A stretch of DNA of 64,000 nt from Ferrimonas balearica (GTDB lineage: Bacteria > Pseudomonadota > Gammaproteobacteria > Enterobacterales > Shewanellaceae): assembly GCF_019802085.1 (NCBI RefSeq), contig NZ_JAHVHV010000001.1:62001-126000 (forward strand). The letters run 5' to 3'. The first letter of the stretch is position 1. Every line of letters begins with the position of its first letter. Position numbers and translations under genes: made by a program. The notes beneath the pieces were generated by a model. It did not search any database. It was not told the origin of the DNA and worked only from the letters and a program-made list of their open reading frames with translations. This document shows positions 10,508-18,925 of the stretch, piece after piece.

Positions 10508-10584
10508 GCGTCCGTAGCTCAGCTGGATAGAGTACCTGGCTACGAACCAGGCGGTCGGAGGTTCGAATCCTCCCGGACGCGCCA
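10508..10584 (+). tRNA. tRNA-Arg (ACG), copy 3 of 5
   Basis: Same sequence as copy 1. It is followed by the first of two near-identical 39-nt spacers. Confidence 0.97.
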
Positions 10585-10739
10585 TCTTCCCCCTTGTGGC
10601 TGGGGCAATCGCCACATCGATGCGCGTCCGTAGCTCAGCTGGATAGAGTACCTGGCTACGAACCAGGCGGTCGGAGGTTCGAATCCTCCCGGACGCGCCA
10701 TCTTCCCCCTCGTGGCCGGGGCAATCGCCACACCGATGC
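10585..10739 (+). repeat. Tandem tRNA-Arg plus spacer duplication (116-bp unit)
   Basis: Spacers 10585-10623 and 10701-10739 share TCTTCCCCCT, GTGGC and GGGGCAATCGCCACA and flank identical tRNA genes. The array therefore has a tandem repeat of about 116 bp, distinct from the two unrelated upstream spacers. Confidence 0.85.
10624..10700 (+). tRNA. tRNA-Arg (ACG), copy 4 of 5
   Basis: Same sequence as copy 1. The spacers on its two sides (10585-10623 and 10701-10739) differ at only a few positions, so the unit looks recently duplicated. Confidence 0.97.
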
Positions 10740-10816
10740 GCGTCCGTAGCTCAGCTGGATAGAGTACCTGGCTACGAACCAGGCGGTCGGAGGTTCGAAT
10801 CCTCCCGGACGCGCCA
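10740..10816 (+). tRNA. tRNA-Arg (ACG), copy 5 of 5
   Basis: Same sequence as copy 1, last gene of the array. The operon terminator begins 8 nt later. Confidence 0.97.
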
Positions 10817-10823
10817 TCTTCCC

Positions 10824-10849
10824 AACCCGGCCTCAGGCCGGGTTTTTTT
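10824..10849 (+). terminator. tRNA operon terminator
   Basis: Stem AACCCGGCCT/GGCCGGGTT with a 2-3 nt loop, then T7. Confidence 0.92.
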
Positions 10850-10934
10850 ATCCCCCGTTTTTGCCTGTCTTTTGCTCCCTGAGCGCGCACTTCGGCTGCC
10901 TGACTCCGGATCCCCAATCTCATTCAGCTCGTTC

Positions 10935-11014
10935 AAATTGGTAAGGCCAATTTATAAGCTGTTGTTCATCATAGGTAAGCTTCTGAATTTCAGCGGCTGA
11001 ATTGGTAAAGCCAC
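10935..11014 (+). promoter_or_regulatory. Two operator-like dyads upstream of oadGAB (GntR/FadR-type candidates)
   Basis: Site 1 (10935-10953) is a perfect AAATTGG-N5-CCAATTT inverted repeat. Site 2 (11002-11014) repeats its core as TTGG-TAAAG-CCA. Their centres are about 64 bp apart, near six helical turns. TTGGT-type dyads are characteristic of FadR-subfamily GntR regulators such as PdhR and LldR (family knowledge); which regulator acts here is unknown. Confidence 0.55.
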
Positions 11015-11036
11015 TGGGATTTTTACCGCCCGGCCT

Positions 11037-11066
11037 TTGACATTTTTATTCTCTCCATGTGAATAT
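11037..11066 (+). promoter_or_regulatory. Probable oadG promoter
   Basis: Consensus -35 TTGACA (11037-11042) with GAATAT (11061-11066, 18-bp spacing) as -10. Transcription would start near 11073, which rules out the GTG at 11059 as the oadG start. Confidence 0.55.
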
Positions 11067-11103
11067 CGATGCCCTGATTAACAAAGGTGCAACCGGTGAG
11101 AGT

Positions 11104-11343
11104 ATGGAAACGTTGACGCCGCTGCTTGTTCAAGCCGCCAGTTTGATGGTGATGGGGATGGTGCTGGTGTTCCTGTTCCTGGGCACCCTGGTGCTGGCCT
11201 TGAAGCTACTGGCGCATTTCTGCGCGCCCAAGGCGAGCGAGGCGCCGACAATGCCCCCTGCTGCGCCCGGGGCACTGACCCCGCAACTCAAGGCCGCCAT
11301 CACCGCCGCCGTGCACCAGCACCGCCAGCGAACCACAGGATAA
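11104..11343 (+). CDS. oadG: Oxaloacetate decarboxylase gamma subunit
   Basis: 79 residues from the ATG at 11104. An upstream in-frame GTG at 11059 lies inside the likely promoter and lacks a ribosome site, while GGTGAG sits just before 11104. One N-terminal membrane helix (LMVMGMVLVFLFLGTLVLALKLL) is followed by a Pro/Ala-rich cytoplasmic linker and a short C-terminal tail, the standard OadG layout. OadG anchors the alpha subunit to the membrane beta subunit and stabilises the Na+-pumping complex. The sequence is poorly conserved, so assignment rests on topology plus the following oadA and oadB. Confidence 0.85.
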   Translation: METLTPLLVQAASLMVMGMVLVFLFLGTLVLALKLLAHFCAPKASEAPTMPPAAPGALTPQLKAAITAAVHQHRQRTTG

Positions 11344-11355
11344 GGAGAACCGACG

Positions 11356-13143
11356 ATGACACAGCCTTTGGCCCTCACCGATGTGGTGCTGCGCGATGCC
11401 CACCAATCCCTACTGGCCACCCGGGTGCGCCTGGATGATATGCTGCCGGCGGCGGAGCTGCTGGACAAGGTGGGATTCTGGTCGCTGGAAAGCTGGGGCG
11501 GCGCCACCTTCGATGCCTGCATCCGCTACCTGGGCGAAGACCCCTGGTACCGGATCCGCGCCCTCAAGGAGGCGATGCCCAACACCCCCCAGCAGATGCT
11601 GCTGCGGGGCCAAAACCTGCTGGGGTACCGTCACTACGCGGACGACGTGGTGGACACCTTTGTGCGCCGGGCCTACCACAGCGGGGTGGAGGTGTTCCGC
11701 ATCTTCGATGCCCTCAACGACACCCGCAACCTGGAGACCGCCATCCGCTCGGTCAACGCTGTGGGGGGCCACGCCCAGGGCACCCTCTCCTACACCACCT
11801 CGCCGGTGCACCACCTGGAGACCTGGCTGACCCTGGCCAAGGAGCTCGAGGCCCTGGGCTGCCAGTCACTGTGCATCAAGGACATGGCGGGTCTTCTGAC
11901 CCCCTACGCGGCCGATGAGCTGATCACCGCCTTGAAGAGCGAAACGGCGCTGCCCATCGCCATGCAGTGCCACGCCACCACCGGCCTCTCCACCGCCACC
12001 TACCAGAAGGCGATCGACGCCGGCATCGACATGCTGGACACCGCTATCTCCCCCATGAGCATGACCTACGGCCACACCGCCACAGAAACCGTGATGGCCA
12101 TGGTGGCGGGCACCGAGCGGGACACCGGCTACGATCCAGCCCTGCTGGAGGGGATCGCCAGCCACTTCCGCCAGGTGCGCAGCAAGTACGCCCAGTTCGA
12201 GGGCAGCCTCAAGGGGGTGGACGCGCGGATCCTGCGGGCCCAGGTGCCCGGGGGTATGCTCACCAACATGGAGAACCAGTTGAAGGACCAGGGGGCCTTG
12301 GACCGCCTGGACGAGGTGCTGGAGGAGATCCCCCGGGTCCGCGAGGAGCTGGGCTTCCTGCCCCTGGTGACCCCCACCTCTCAGATCGTCGGTACCCAGG
12401 CGGTGCTCAATGTGCTGACCGGCACCCGCTACCAGAGCATCACCAAGGAGACCCAGGGGGTGCTCAAGGGCGCCTACGGCCGCACTCCGGCTCCGGTGGA
12501 CGCCGAGCTGCAGGCCCGGGTGCTCGACGGCCAGCCCCCCATGACCCAGCGCCCGGCGGACGAGCTGGCGCCGGAGATGCCCCGACTGACCGAGGAGCTG
12601 GCCCAGATGGCCAGCAACGAGGGCTTCACCCTGGCCAAGGAGACGGTGGACGACGTGCTCACCTACGCGCTGTTCCCGCAGATAGGCCACAAGTTCCTGG
12701 TCAACCGGGAGCGGCCCGAGGCCTTTGAACCGGCCCCGGGCAGTGAACCGGCGGTCCCGGCCGCGTCCGCCGCGCCGAGCGCCGGCGGAGCCCCCGCCGG
12801 CCCCGCGGTTTACCAGGTCAAGGTGGACGGCCAGGCCTTTACCGTCGAGGTGAGCGACGGCGGTGAGGTGGGGGCGATCACCCCGGCGGCGCCCACCGTC
12901 GAGCCCGCCGCGGCACCGGCGACGGCGGTGGCCAGCTCGGTGACCGCGCCCCTGGCGGGCAACGTGTTCAAGATCCTGGTGCAGGATGGACAGGCTGTTG
13001 CCGCCGGTGAGGTGGTGATGGTGATGGAGGCGATGAAGATGGAGACCGAGATCCGGGCCAGCGAGGCGGGCCGGGTGCAGAGCCTTCACGTCAAGGAGGG
13101 CGACGCGGTCGCCGTGGGCGATACTCTGGTCAGCCTGGGCTAA
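11356..13143 (+). CDS. oadA: Oxaloacetate decarboxylase alpha subunit (biotin carrier)
   Basis: 595 residues. The N-terminal carboxyltransferase (HMGL-like) domain starts [18 protein letters not shown] with the metal-binding Asp, and KDMAGL and MQCHATTG lie near residues 175-205. The conserved PYC/OADA domain comes next, then an Ala/Pro-rich linker (about 465-530) and a biotinyl domain with EAMKMETE, whose Lys near 561 carries biotin. It moves CO2 from oxaloacetate to biotin, giving pyruvate; decarboxylation at OadB then drives Na+ export. AAGGAG precedes the start and the gene sits between oadG and oadB. Confidence 0.96.
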   Translation: MTQPLALTDVVLRDAHQSLLATRVRLDDMLPAAELLDKVGFWSLESWGGATFDACIRYLGEDPWYRIRALKEAMPNTPQQMLLRGQNLLGYRHYADDVVDTFVRRAYHSGVEVFRIFDALNDTRNLETAIRSVNAVGGHAQGTLSYTTSPVHHLETWLTLAKELEALGCQSLCIKDMAGLLTPYAADELITALKSETALPIAMQCHATTGLSTATYQKAIDAGIDMLDTAISPMSMTYGHTATETVMAMVAGTERDTGYDPALLEGIASHFRQVRSKYAQFEGSLKGVDARILRAQVPGGMLTNMENQLKDQGALDRLDEVLEEIPRVREELGFLPLVTPTSQIVGTQAVLNVLTGTRYQSITKETQGVLKGAYGRTPAPVDAELQARVLDGQPPMTQRPADELAPEMPRLTEELAQMASNEGFTLAKETVDDVLTYALFPQIGHKFLVNRERPEAFEPAPGSEPAVPAASAAPSAGGAPAGPAVYQVKVDGQAFTVEVSDGGEVGAITPAAPTVEPAAAPATAVASSVTAPLAGNVFKILVQDGQAVAAGEVVMVMEAMKMETEIRASEAGRVQSLHVKEGDAVAVGDTLVSLG

Positions 13144-13152
13144 GGAGCAGTC

Positions 13153-14283
13153 GTGGAAGGGATCCTCGCGTTTTGGCAGCAATCCGGCATCGCCAACTTC
13201 ACCTGGGGCCAGGCCATCATGATGGCTGTGGGGGCGCTGCTGCTCTACCTGGCCATCGCCCGGCGATTCGAGCCCCTGTTGCTGCTGCCCATCGGCTTCG
13301 GCGCGGTGCTGGCCAACATTCCCGGGGGGGGCTTCACCGAGCCCGGGGGCCTGCTCTACTACGTCTACTACGTCGGCATTGAGAGCGGCGTCTTTCCCCT
13401 GCTGATCTTCATGGGGGTGGGGGCCATGACCGACTTCGGCGCCCTGATCGCCAACCCCCGCACTCTGTTTCTCGGCGCGGCGGCCCAGTTCGGGATCTTC
13501 GGCACCCTGCTGGGGGCCATCGCACTGAACCTGGTGCCCGGGTTCCAGTTCAGCATCCAGGACGCGGCGGCCATCGCCATCATTGGCGGGGCCGACGGCC
13601 CCACCGCCATCTTCCTGGCTTCCCGCCTGGCACCGGATCTGTTGGGGGCCATCGCCGTGGCGGCCTACTCCTACATGGCGCTGGTGCCCCTCATTCAGCC
13701 GCCCATCATGAAGGCCCTGACCACGGAGTCGGAGCGGCGCATCGAGATGGCGCAGTTGCGGGAGGTGAGTCAGCGGGAGAAGGTGCTCTTTCCCCTGCTG
13801 GTGCTGGGGCTGACCATCCTGGTGCTGCCGGCGGCCACTCCCCTGGTGGGGATGTTCTGCCTGGGTAACCTGATGCGCGAGGCGGGGGTGGTGGAGCGCC
13901 TCTCCAGCACCGCCCAGAATGAGCTCATCAACATCGTCACCATCTTCCTGGGACTGGCGGTGGGCTCCAAGCTGTCGGCGGAGCAGTTCTTGACGCTCAA
14001 CACCCTGGGGATCCTCGCCCTGGGGGCGGTGGCCTTCTCAGTGGGAACCGCAACCGGAGTCTTGCTGGCCAAGCTGATGTGCCGCCTCTCCGGGGGCAAG
14101 ATCAATCCGCTTATCGGCGCGGCCGGGGTGTCGGCGGTGCCCATGGCGGCACGGGTGGTGAACAAGGTGGGACTGGAAGCCAACCCCCACAACTTCCTGT
14201 TGATGCACGCCATGGGGCCGAACGTGGCCGGGGTGCTGGGCAGTGCCGTGGCCGCCGGTGTGCTGCTGGCGGTGCTGGGCTGA
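13153..14283 (+). CDS. oadB: Oxaloacetate decarboxylase beta subunit, Na+ pump
   Basis: 376 residues from a GTG start 9 bp after oadA, with AAGGAG at the right distance. It is a polytopic membrane protein (about nine helices plus a re-entrant segment). The characteristic motif [13 protein letters not shown] near residues 140-155 contains the Asp implicated in Na+ binding and carboxybiotin decarboxylation, and the C-terminal segment holds [18 protein letters not shown]. It couples carboxybiotin decarboxylation to export of Na+ from the cytoplasm. It is the last gene of the operon; a small convergent gene lies 10 bp downstream and no strong terminator is seen. Confidence 0.96.
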   Translation: MEGILAFWQQSGIANFTWGQAIMMAVGALLLYLAIARRFEPLLLLPIGFGAVLANIPGGGFTEPGGLLYYVYYVGIESGVFPLLIFMGVGAMTDFGALIANPRTLFLGAAAQFGIFGTLLGAIALNLVPGFQFSIQDAAAIAIIGGADGPTAIFLASRLAPDLLGAIAVAAYSYMALVPLIQPPIMKALTTESERRIEMAQLREVSQREKVLFPLLVLGLTILVLPAATPLVGMFCLGNLMREAGVVERLSSTAQNELINIVTIFLGLAVGSKLSAEQFLTLNTLGILALGAVAFSVGTATGVLLAKLMCRLSGGKINPLIGAAGVSAVPMAARVVNKVGLEANPHNFLLMHAMGPNVAGVLGSAVAAGVLLAVLG

Positions 14284-14292
14284 TCGAGGGGG

Positions 14293-14475
14293 CTAGAGGG
14301 CGGGGGTGTTGGTGAGCCAGAGCAGCAGGCTCATGACCCCCAGCAGGCCACTGGAGAAGACCAGAATGTAGATGAACCCCTGTTTGCCCTGCTTCAGGCT
14401 GTAACCGTTGACCTGAAGGTACACGAACCACAGCAGGCTGAGCACCAGGGGGATCAGAAAGAGCCGGGCGATCAT
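14293..14475 (-). CDS. Small two-helix membrane protein, unknown function
   Basis: 60 residues. Helix 1 (about 5-22, LFLIPLVLSLLWFVYL) and helix 2 (about 35-54, YILVFSSGLLGVMSLLLWL) are separated by a short polar loop, YSLKQGKQGF. On the minus strand an AGGA sequence lies about nine bases before the ATG. It faces oadB convergently and stands alone. I recognise no family. The strong membrane pattern and ribosome site make a real gene more likely than chance. Confidence 0.6.
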   Translation of the reverse strand: MIARLFLIPLVLSLLWFVYLQVNGYSLKQGKQGFIYILVFSSGLLGVMSLLLWLTNTPAL

Positions 14476-14564
14476 GTCATTTTTTCCTGTCGTTTTTCCT
14501 TAGCTTATCACCAGAATCCGACCTCTGTCAGGGGATGTAAACGGGGTGTCAACAAGTCGCGGGC

Positions 14565-14607
14565 TGTGATCGGGATCACGCAGGGGGCACGGCAGAATGG
14601 GTAGCAT
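14565..14607 (+). promoter_or_regulatory. CRP-type site with class II promoter geometry
   Basis: TGTGA-N6-TCACG at 14565-14580 matches the CRP consensus except for one end base. TAGCAT at 14602-14607 is a plausible -10, placing the site centre at about -41.5 from a start near 14614, as in CRP class II activation. Confidence 0.65.
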
Positions 14608-14635
14608 GGCCGCTGCCCAATTCAAGGAGCCGCCC

Positions 14636-15025
14636 ATGCGCACCCCGTTGTTGTTACTGCTGTTTCCCCTGACCGCCCAGGCGTTTTGGGGCTTGAGTCT
14701 GCCGGAGTGGCTGGACCGGGAGAGCAAGCAGCTGGCCCAGGAGCTCAACAAGGGAGTGGGCCAGAGCCAGAACCCCAACTTCCTCAAGGCGGAGTACCGG
14801 GGCGGGGTGATGACCTTCTACTACAAGGCCACCAGCGCCGACGCCCTGGCGCCCTTCGGGGCCGTGGTGGAGGACCAGAGCGAGGCGGTGATCCAGCGCT
14901 ACTGTCAGAGCGCCTACTACCGGCAGCGGCTGGAGGCGGGGCTGGTGTACCGGCACATCTACCAGGGGCCCAATGCCCCGGACTCGCTCACCGTTAACGC
15001 CGCCGCCTGCCAGGGCCACTATTGA
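14636..15025 (+). CDS. Exported protein of unknown function
   Basis: 129 residues from the ATG at 14636, with AAGGAG six bases upstream; the frame is open further 5' but without a ribosome site. A signal peptide MRTPLLLLLFPLTAQA ends near residue 16. The mature part starts FWGLSLPEW and has two late cysteines (in RYCQSAYYR and AACQGHY) that could form a disulphide. It resembles small periplasmic proteins annotated as quorum-sensing-regulated factors in pseudomonads, but only weakly, and I do not assign function. The CRP-type site suggests carbon- or respiration-linked expression. Confidence 0.65.
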   Translation: MRTPLLLLLFPLTAQAFWGLSLPEWLDRESKQLAQELNKGVGQSQNPNFLKAEYRGGVMTFYYKATSADALAPFGAVVEDQSEAVIQRYCQSAYYRQRLEAGLVYRHIYQGPNAPDSLTVNAAACQGHY

Positions 15026-15104
15026 GGCCCAGCTCAAAGTTGCACCGACAAGTCATGTTCCTTTCCCGCAATTACGGTAAACTGGGCGGTCGGAGGTACT
15101 CTCA

Positions 15105-15542
15105 GTGCAATTAACCAGTTTCAGCGACTTCGCCTTTCGGGCCCTGCTCTATCTCGGCACCCTGCCGGAGGGAGAGCTCACCAGCATCAGCAAGGTCACG
15201 GACATCTACGGGGTGTCCCGCAACCACATGGTGAAGGTGATCAACAAGCTGGGCCACGCCGGCTTCGTCACCACGGTGCGGGGCAAAAACGGCGGGATCC
15301 GCCTGGCCAAGGCCCCCTCCGAAATCGTGCTCGGTGACGTGGTGCGGGCGCTGGAGCCGCTGAAACTGGTGGACTGTGGTAGCCCCTTCTGCCACATCGT
15401 GCCCGCCTGCCGCCTCAAAGACGTGCTGCAGGAAGCCACCGAGGCCTTCCTGTCCTCCCTGGATCAGTACCGTCTGTCCGACATGCTCAAGGACAACCCC
15501 CAGCTGGTGAACCTGCTGAACACTCCGCCTGTTCGCGCCTGA
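15105..15542 (+). CDS. nsrR: NsrR, nitric-oxide-sensing Rrf2 repressor
   Basis: 145 residues from a GTG with CGGAGG upstream. The N-terminal winged helix-turn-helix ([18 protein letters not shown]) and the [11 protein letters not shown] wing are typical of Rrf2. The cluster-binding segment [21 protein letters not shown] has the three-cysteine spacing of NsrR rather than IscR. Its Fe-S cluster is nitrosylated by NO, releasing DNA and derepressing NO detoxification genes such as hmp and nrfA (family knowledge). It is followed 4 bp later by a YqaA-type gene. No NO-reductase gene is in the window. Confidence 0.92.
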   Translation: MQLTSFSDFAFRALLYLGTLPEGELTSISKVTDIYGVSRNHMVKVINKLGHAGFVTTVRGKNGGIRLAKAPSEIVLGDVVRALEPLKLVDCGSPFCHIVPACRLKDVLQEATEAFLSSLDQYRLSDMLKDNPQLVNLLNTPPVRA

Positions 15543-15546
15543 CGCC

Positions 15547-15987
15547 ATGATGACCAGCATGACCCTGTGGGGGCTGTTCATCAGCGCCTTCGTCGCCGCG
15601 ACCCTGGCCCCCGGTGGCTCGGAAGCGATCCTGGCCTACCTGGTGACCCAGGGGGAGTGGTCCCTGCCGGTGCTGCTGCTGGCCGCCACCGTGGGCAACA
15701 CCCTGGGATCCATGACCAGTTACGCCATCGGCCGCTACGTCCACCGCCACAAATCCCCCGAAGATCTGGTCTCCGGTCGTGAGAGCCGGGTGCTAGGCTG
15801 GGTACAAAGGTACGGGATCTGGTCACTGCTGTTGGCCTGGTTGCCGGTGGTGGGCGACGCCATCCCCCTGCTGGCGGGTTGGTTTCGTTTTCCCATCCTC
15901 TTTAGTACCCTGTTGATCTTTATAGGCAAATTTCTGCGTTATCTGGCTGTGGCCGGATTGACTCTGGGGGTGTTTGGCGCCCTCTGA
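15547..15987 (+). CDS. yqaA: YqaA family inner-membrane protein (DedA/SNARE-associated type)
   Basis: 146 residues with four to five membrane segments. The motif ATLAPGGSEAILAYLV near the N-terminus and the re-entrant GYIWSLL-like stretch followed by LAWLPVVGDAIPLLAGWFR (about residues 95-120) are characteristic of the short YqaA branch of the DedA superfamily, whose members are linked to lipid transport and membrane homeostasis. The exact role of YqaA is not established. It begins 4 bp after nsrR, so the two are probably one transcript. Confidence 0.85.
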   Translation: MMTSMTLWGLFISAFVAATLAPGGSEAILAYLVTQGEWSLPVLLLAATVGNTLGSMTSYAIGRYVHRHKSPEDLVSGRESRVLGWVQRYGIWSLLLAWLPVVGDAIPLLAGWFRFPILFSTLLIFIGKFLRYLAVAGLTLGVFGAL

Positions 15988-16010
15988 GCCCCCGTTAGCA
16001 TGGAGGTTAC

Positions 16011-18857
16011 ATGAAGGGTTGGCATTCACTCACCTTGGCCGCCGCGGCCTCGGCTCTGTTGCTGGCGTGCGCCGGCGAACCCCGCTCCCCCGCACTGCCC
16101 CAGGGCTTCACCCTGGTGGAGGAGGTCAAAGCCGCCCCGGGGGAGGTCCGCATCCCCTACCAGAAATACGAGATGGCCAACGGCCTGACGGTGATCCTCC
16201 ACCCGGACGACTCCGACCCCCTGGTGCACGTGGACGTCACCTACCACGTGGGCTCCGCGAGAGAGGAGCTGGGCAAGTCCGGCTTTGCCCACTTCTTCGA
16301 GCACATGATGTTCCAGGGCTCCAAGCACGTGGCCGATGAGCAGCATTTCCAGCTGGTCACCGAGGCCGGCGGCACCTTGAACGGCACCACCAACACCGAC
16401 CGCACCAACTACTTCGAGACCGTCCCGGACAACCAGCTGGAGAAGATGCTCTGGCTGGAAGCCGATCGCATGGGCTTCTTGCTGGACGCCGTCACCGAGG
16501 AGGCGTTCGAGATCCAGCGGGCCACGGTCAAGAACGAACGCGGCCAGCGGGTGGACAACCGCCCCTACGGTCGCCTGAGCGAGCGGGTGGGGCAGGCGAT
16601 GTACCCGCAAGGGCACCCCTACTCCTGGCCGGTGATCGGCTGGCTGGAGGATCTGGACCGGAGCAACGTCGAGGATCTGCGCCGCTTTTTCCTGCGCTGG
16701 TACGGCCCCAACAACGCCACCCTCACCGTCGGTGGCAACATCGATATCCCCCAGACCCTGGCCTGGGTGGAGAAGTACTTCGGCCCCATCCCCACCGGCC
16801 CCGAGGTGCGCTCTGCGCCCAAGCAGCCGGCGACCCTGGACGCCGACCGCTATATCTCCATGGAGGACCGGGTGCACCTGCCGCTGCTCTACATGAGCTT
16901 CCCCACGGTGTACGCCCGTCACGAGGATGAGGCGGCGCTGGATTTGCTGGCTAACATCCTCGGCGGCGGCCGCACCTCCATCTTTTACAAAAACCTGGTG
17001 CAGGAGGGCTACGCGGTGCAGGCCCAGGTCAGTCACCCCTGCCGGGAGCTGGCCTGTGAATTCACCCTCTACGCCCTGGCCAACCCCGCCCGCCAGCTGG
17101 ACCTGGCCGCCATGGAGACCCTGATCCGCCAGTCCATCGCCGAGTTCGAGCAGCGCGGTGTCACCGCCGACGACCTGCTCAAGGCCAAGGTGCAGCACGA
17201 GGCGCGCACCCTCTACGGCCTGCAGAGCGTCCGCGGCAAGGTCAGCACCCTGGCGTTCAATGAGACCTTCTTCGGCAACCCGGATCTCATCGCCGAGGAG
17301 CTGGAGCGTTACGACTCGGTCACCGCCGACGACGTGGTGCGGGTGTTCAACACCTACATCAAGGACAAGGCCGCGGTGATCATGAGCGTGGTGCCCCAGG
17401 GGCAGCTGGGGATCATCGCCGCCGAGGACAACTGGACCCCGGCGCCGCTGGCCCTGGACCCGGCACCCCAGACTCTGCAGGCGGTGCAGCCGCCGGTGAT
17501 TGAGGACAGCTTCGATCGCAGCCAGGTGCCGCCGGCCGGCCCCAACCCCCAGGTGGAGGTGCCCAGCCTGTGGCGCAGCGAGCTGGCCAATGGGATCCCG
17601 GTGATCGGCACCCAAACCCTGGAGACCCCCACGGTGGAGCTGCTGATCGCCCTGGACGGCGGCAACCGGTTGCTGGACCCGGCCCAGGCCGGCTTGGCCC
17701 AGCTCACCGCCGCCATGATGGGGGAGTCCACCGAGCGCTTCTCCACCCCACAGTTCGCCGAGGAGCTGGAGAAGCTGGGGTCACGGATCAGCGTCGGCGC
17801 GTCGGGCTACCGCACTTACGTCAGCGTCAGCGCCCTGAGCCGCAACCTGGCGCCCACCCTGGCGCTGCTGGAGGAGCGTCTGTGGCATTCGGCCTTTAAC
17901 GAGACCGACTTCGCCCGGGTCAAGGAGCAGCACATCCAGGGTCTCAAACACTCCATGAATGAGCCCGGCTGGCTGGCTTCCGCCGCCTGGAGTGCCCTGG
18001 CCTACGGGGAGGGTAACCCCCAGGGCCACCCTTTGGATGGCACCGTCCAGAGCGTGTCCGCCCTCACCCTGGATGACGTCAAAGCCTTCTATCGTGACCA
18101 GTTCCAGGCCGGCAATGCCGCCATCGTGGTGGTGGGTGACCGGCCCCAGGCCGAGCTGATGGCCGCCCTCAAGCCCCTGGGACAGTGGCAGGGGGCCAAG
18201 ACCCCCTGGCCGGTAATGCAACCGATGCCACAGATGGGCGGGCCCATCATCTACCTGTTGGATAAGCCGGGCTCCGCTCAGTCGGTGATCCGCATCGGCA
18301 AGCGCACCGTGCCCTTCGACGCCACCGGTGAGCACTTCCTCTCCACCTTGATGAACTACCCCCTGGGTGGGGCGTTCAACAGCCGCATCAACTTGAATCT
18401 GCGCGAGGACAAGGGCTACACCTACGGCGCCCGCAGTCGCTTCGATGCCGGGCCGGAGCTGGGCCAGTTCCTGGCCTCGGCGGACGTGCGCTCCGATGCC
18501 ACCGCCGCATCTGTATCGGAGTTCATCATGGAGATCACCCGTTTCCAGGCCGAAGGCATGAGCGAGGCGGAGCTGCGCTTTATGCAGTCCTCTATCTCCC
18601 AGTCCGAAGCACTGAAGTTCGAGACCCCGGGTCAGAAGGCCCGTTTCCTCGGTAAGCTGCAGCGGTATGGGCTCAGCGACGATTACGTCAAGCAGCAGGG
18701 GCGGATCATCGCCGATGCCACCCTGGCCCAGCTCAACGCGGTGGCGGCCCGGGAGCTGAAGCTGGAGGAGATGGTGATCCTGGTGGTGGGCGATAAGGCC
18801 AGCAACGAGGCGGCCCTGCGTGAGCTGGGCTATGACGTCCGCCTGATTAGCCTGTAA
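16011..18857 (+). CDS. M16 family zinc protease, predicted lipoprotein
   Basis: 948 residues, two tandem M16 units. The signal peptide ends in lipobox LLAC (Cys about 20), so the protein is probably lipid-anchored in the periplasm. The first unit has the inverted zinc motif HFFEH at 94-98 and the downstream acidic ligand region EAFEIQRATVKNERGQ. The second unit (from about 500) has no HxxEH and is probably the non-catalytic half that closes the peptide chamber, as in PqqL-like proteins. GGAGG precedes the ATG. Likely substrates are short peptides; the physiological one is unknown. No transporter is linked. Confidence 0.9.
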   Translation: MKGWHSLTLAAAASALLLACAGEPRSPALPQGFTLVEEVKAAPGEVRIPYQKYEMANGLTVILHPDDSDPLVHVDVTYHVGSAREELGKSGFAHFFEHMMFQGSKHVADEQHFQLVTEAGGTLNGTTNTDRTNYFETVPDNQLEKMLWLEADRMGFLLDAVTEEAFEIQRATVKNERGQRVDNRPYGRLSERVGQAMYPQGHPYSWPVIGWLEDLDRSNVEDLRRFFLRWYGPNNATLTVGGNIDIPQTLAWVEKYFGPIPTGPEVRSAPKQPATLDADRYISMEDRVHLPLLYMSFPTVYARHEDEAALDLLANILGGGRTSIFYKNLVQEGYAVQAQVSHPCRELACEFTLYALANPARQLDLAAMETLIRQSIAEFEQRGVTADDLLKAKVQHEARTLYGLQSVRGKVSTLAFNETFFGNPDLIAEELERYDSVTADDVVRVFNTYIKDKAAVIMSVVPQGQLGIIAAEDNWTPAPLALDPAPQTLQAVQPPVIEDSFDRSQVPPAGPNPQVEVPSLWRSELANGIPVIGTQTLETPTVELLIALDGGNRLLDPAQAGLAQLTAAMMGESTERFSTPQFAEELEKLGSRISVGASGYRTYVSVSALSRNLAPTLALLEERLWHSAFNETDFARVKEQHIQGLKHSMNEPGWLASAAWSALAYGEGNPQGHPLDGTVQSVSALTLDDVKAFYRDQFQAGNAAIVVVGDRPQAELMAALKPLGQWQGAKTPWPVMQPMPQMGGPIIYLLDKPGSAQSVIRIGKRTVPFDATGEHFLSTLMNYPLGGAFNSRINLNLREDKGYTYGARSRFDAGPELGQFLASADVRSDATAASVSEFIMEITRFQAEGMSEAELRFMQSSISQSEALKFETPGQKARFLGKLQRYGLSDDYVKQQGRIIADATLAQLNAVAARELKLEEMVILVVGDKASNEAALRELGYDVRLISL

Positions 18858-18925
18858 ACTACCGGCCAGACCTTTTCACACACGGTACGCGGGTGACCCC
18901 GGTCGCCCGCGACCCAAACTAGAGA

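Noticed and set aside
10107-10517. Protein-coding frames across the tRNA array
   Set aside because: They translate tRNA genes; repeated peptide segments only reflect the repeated tRNA-Arg copies.
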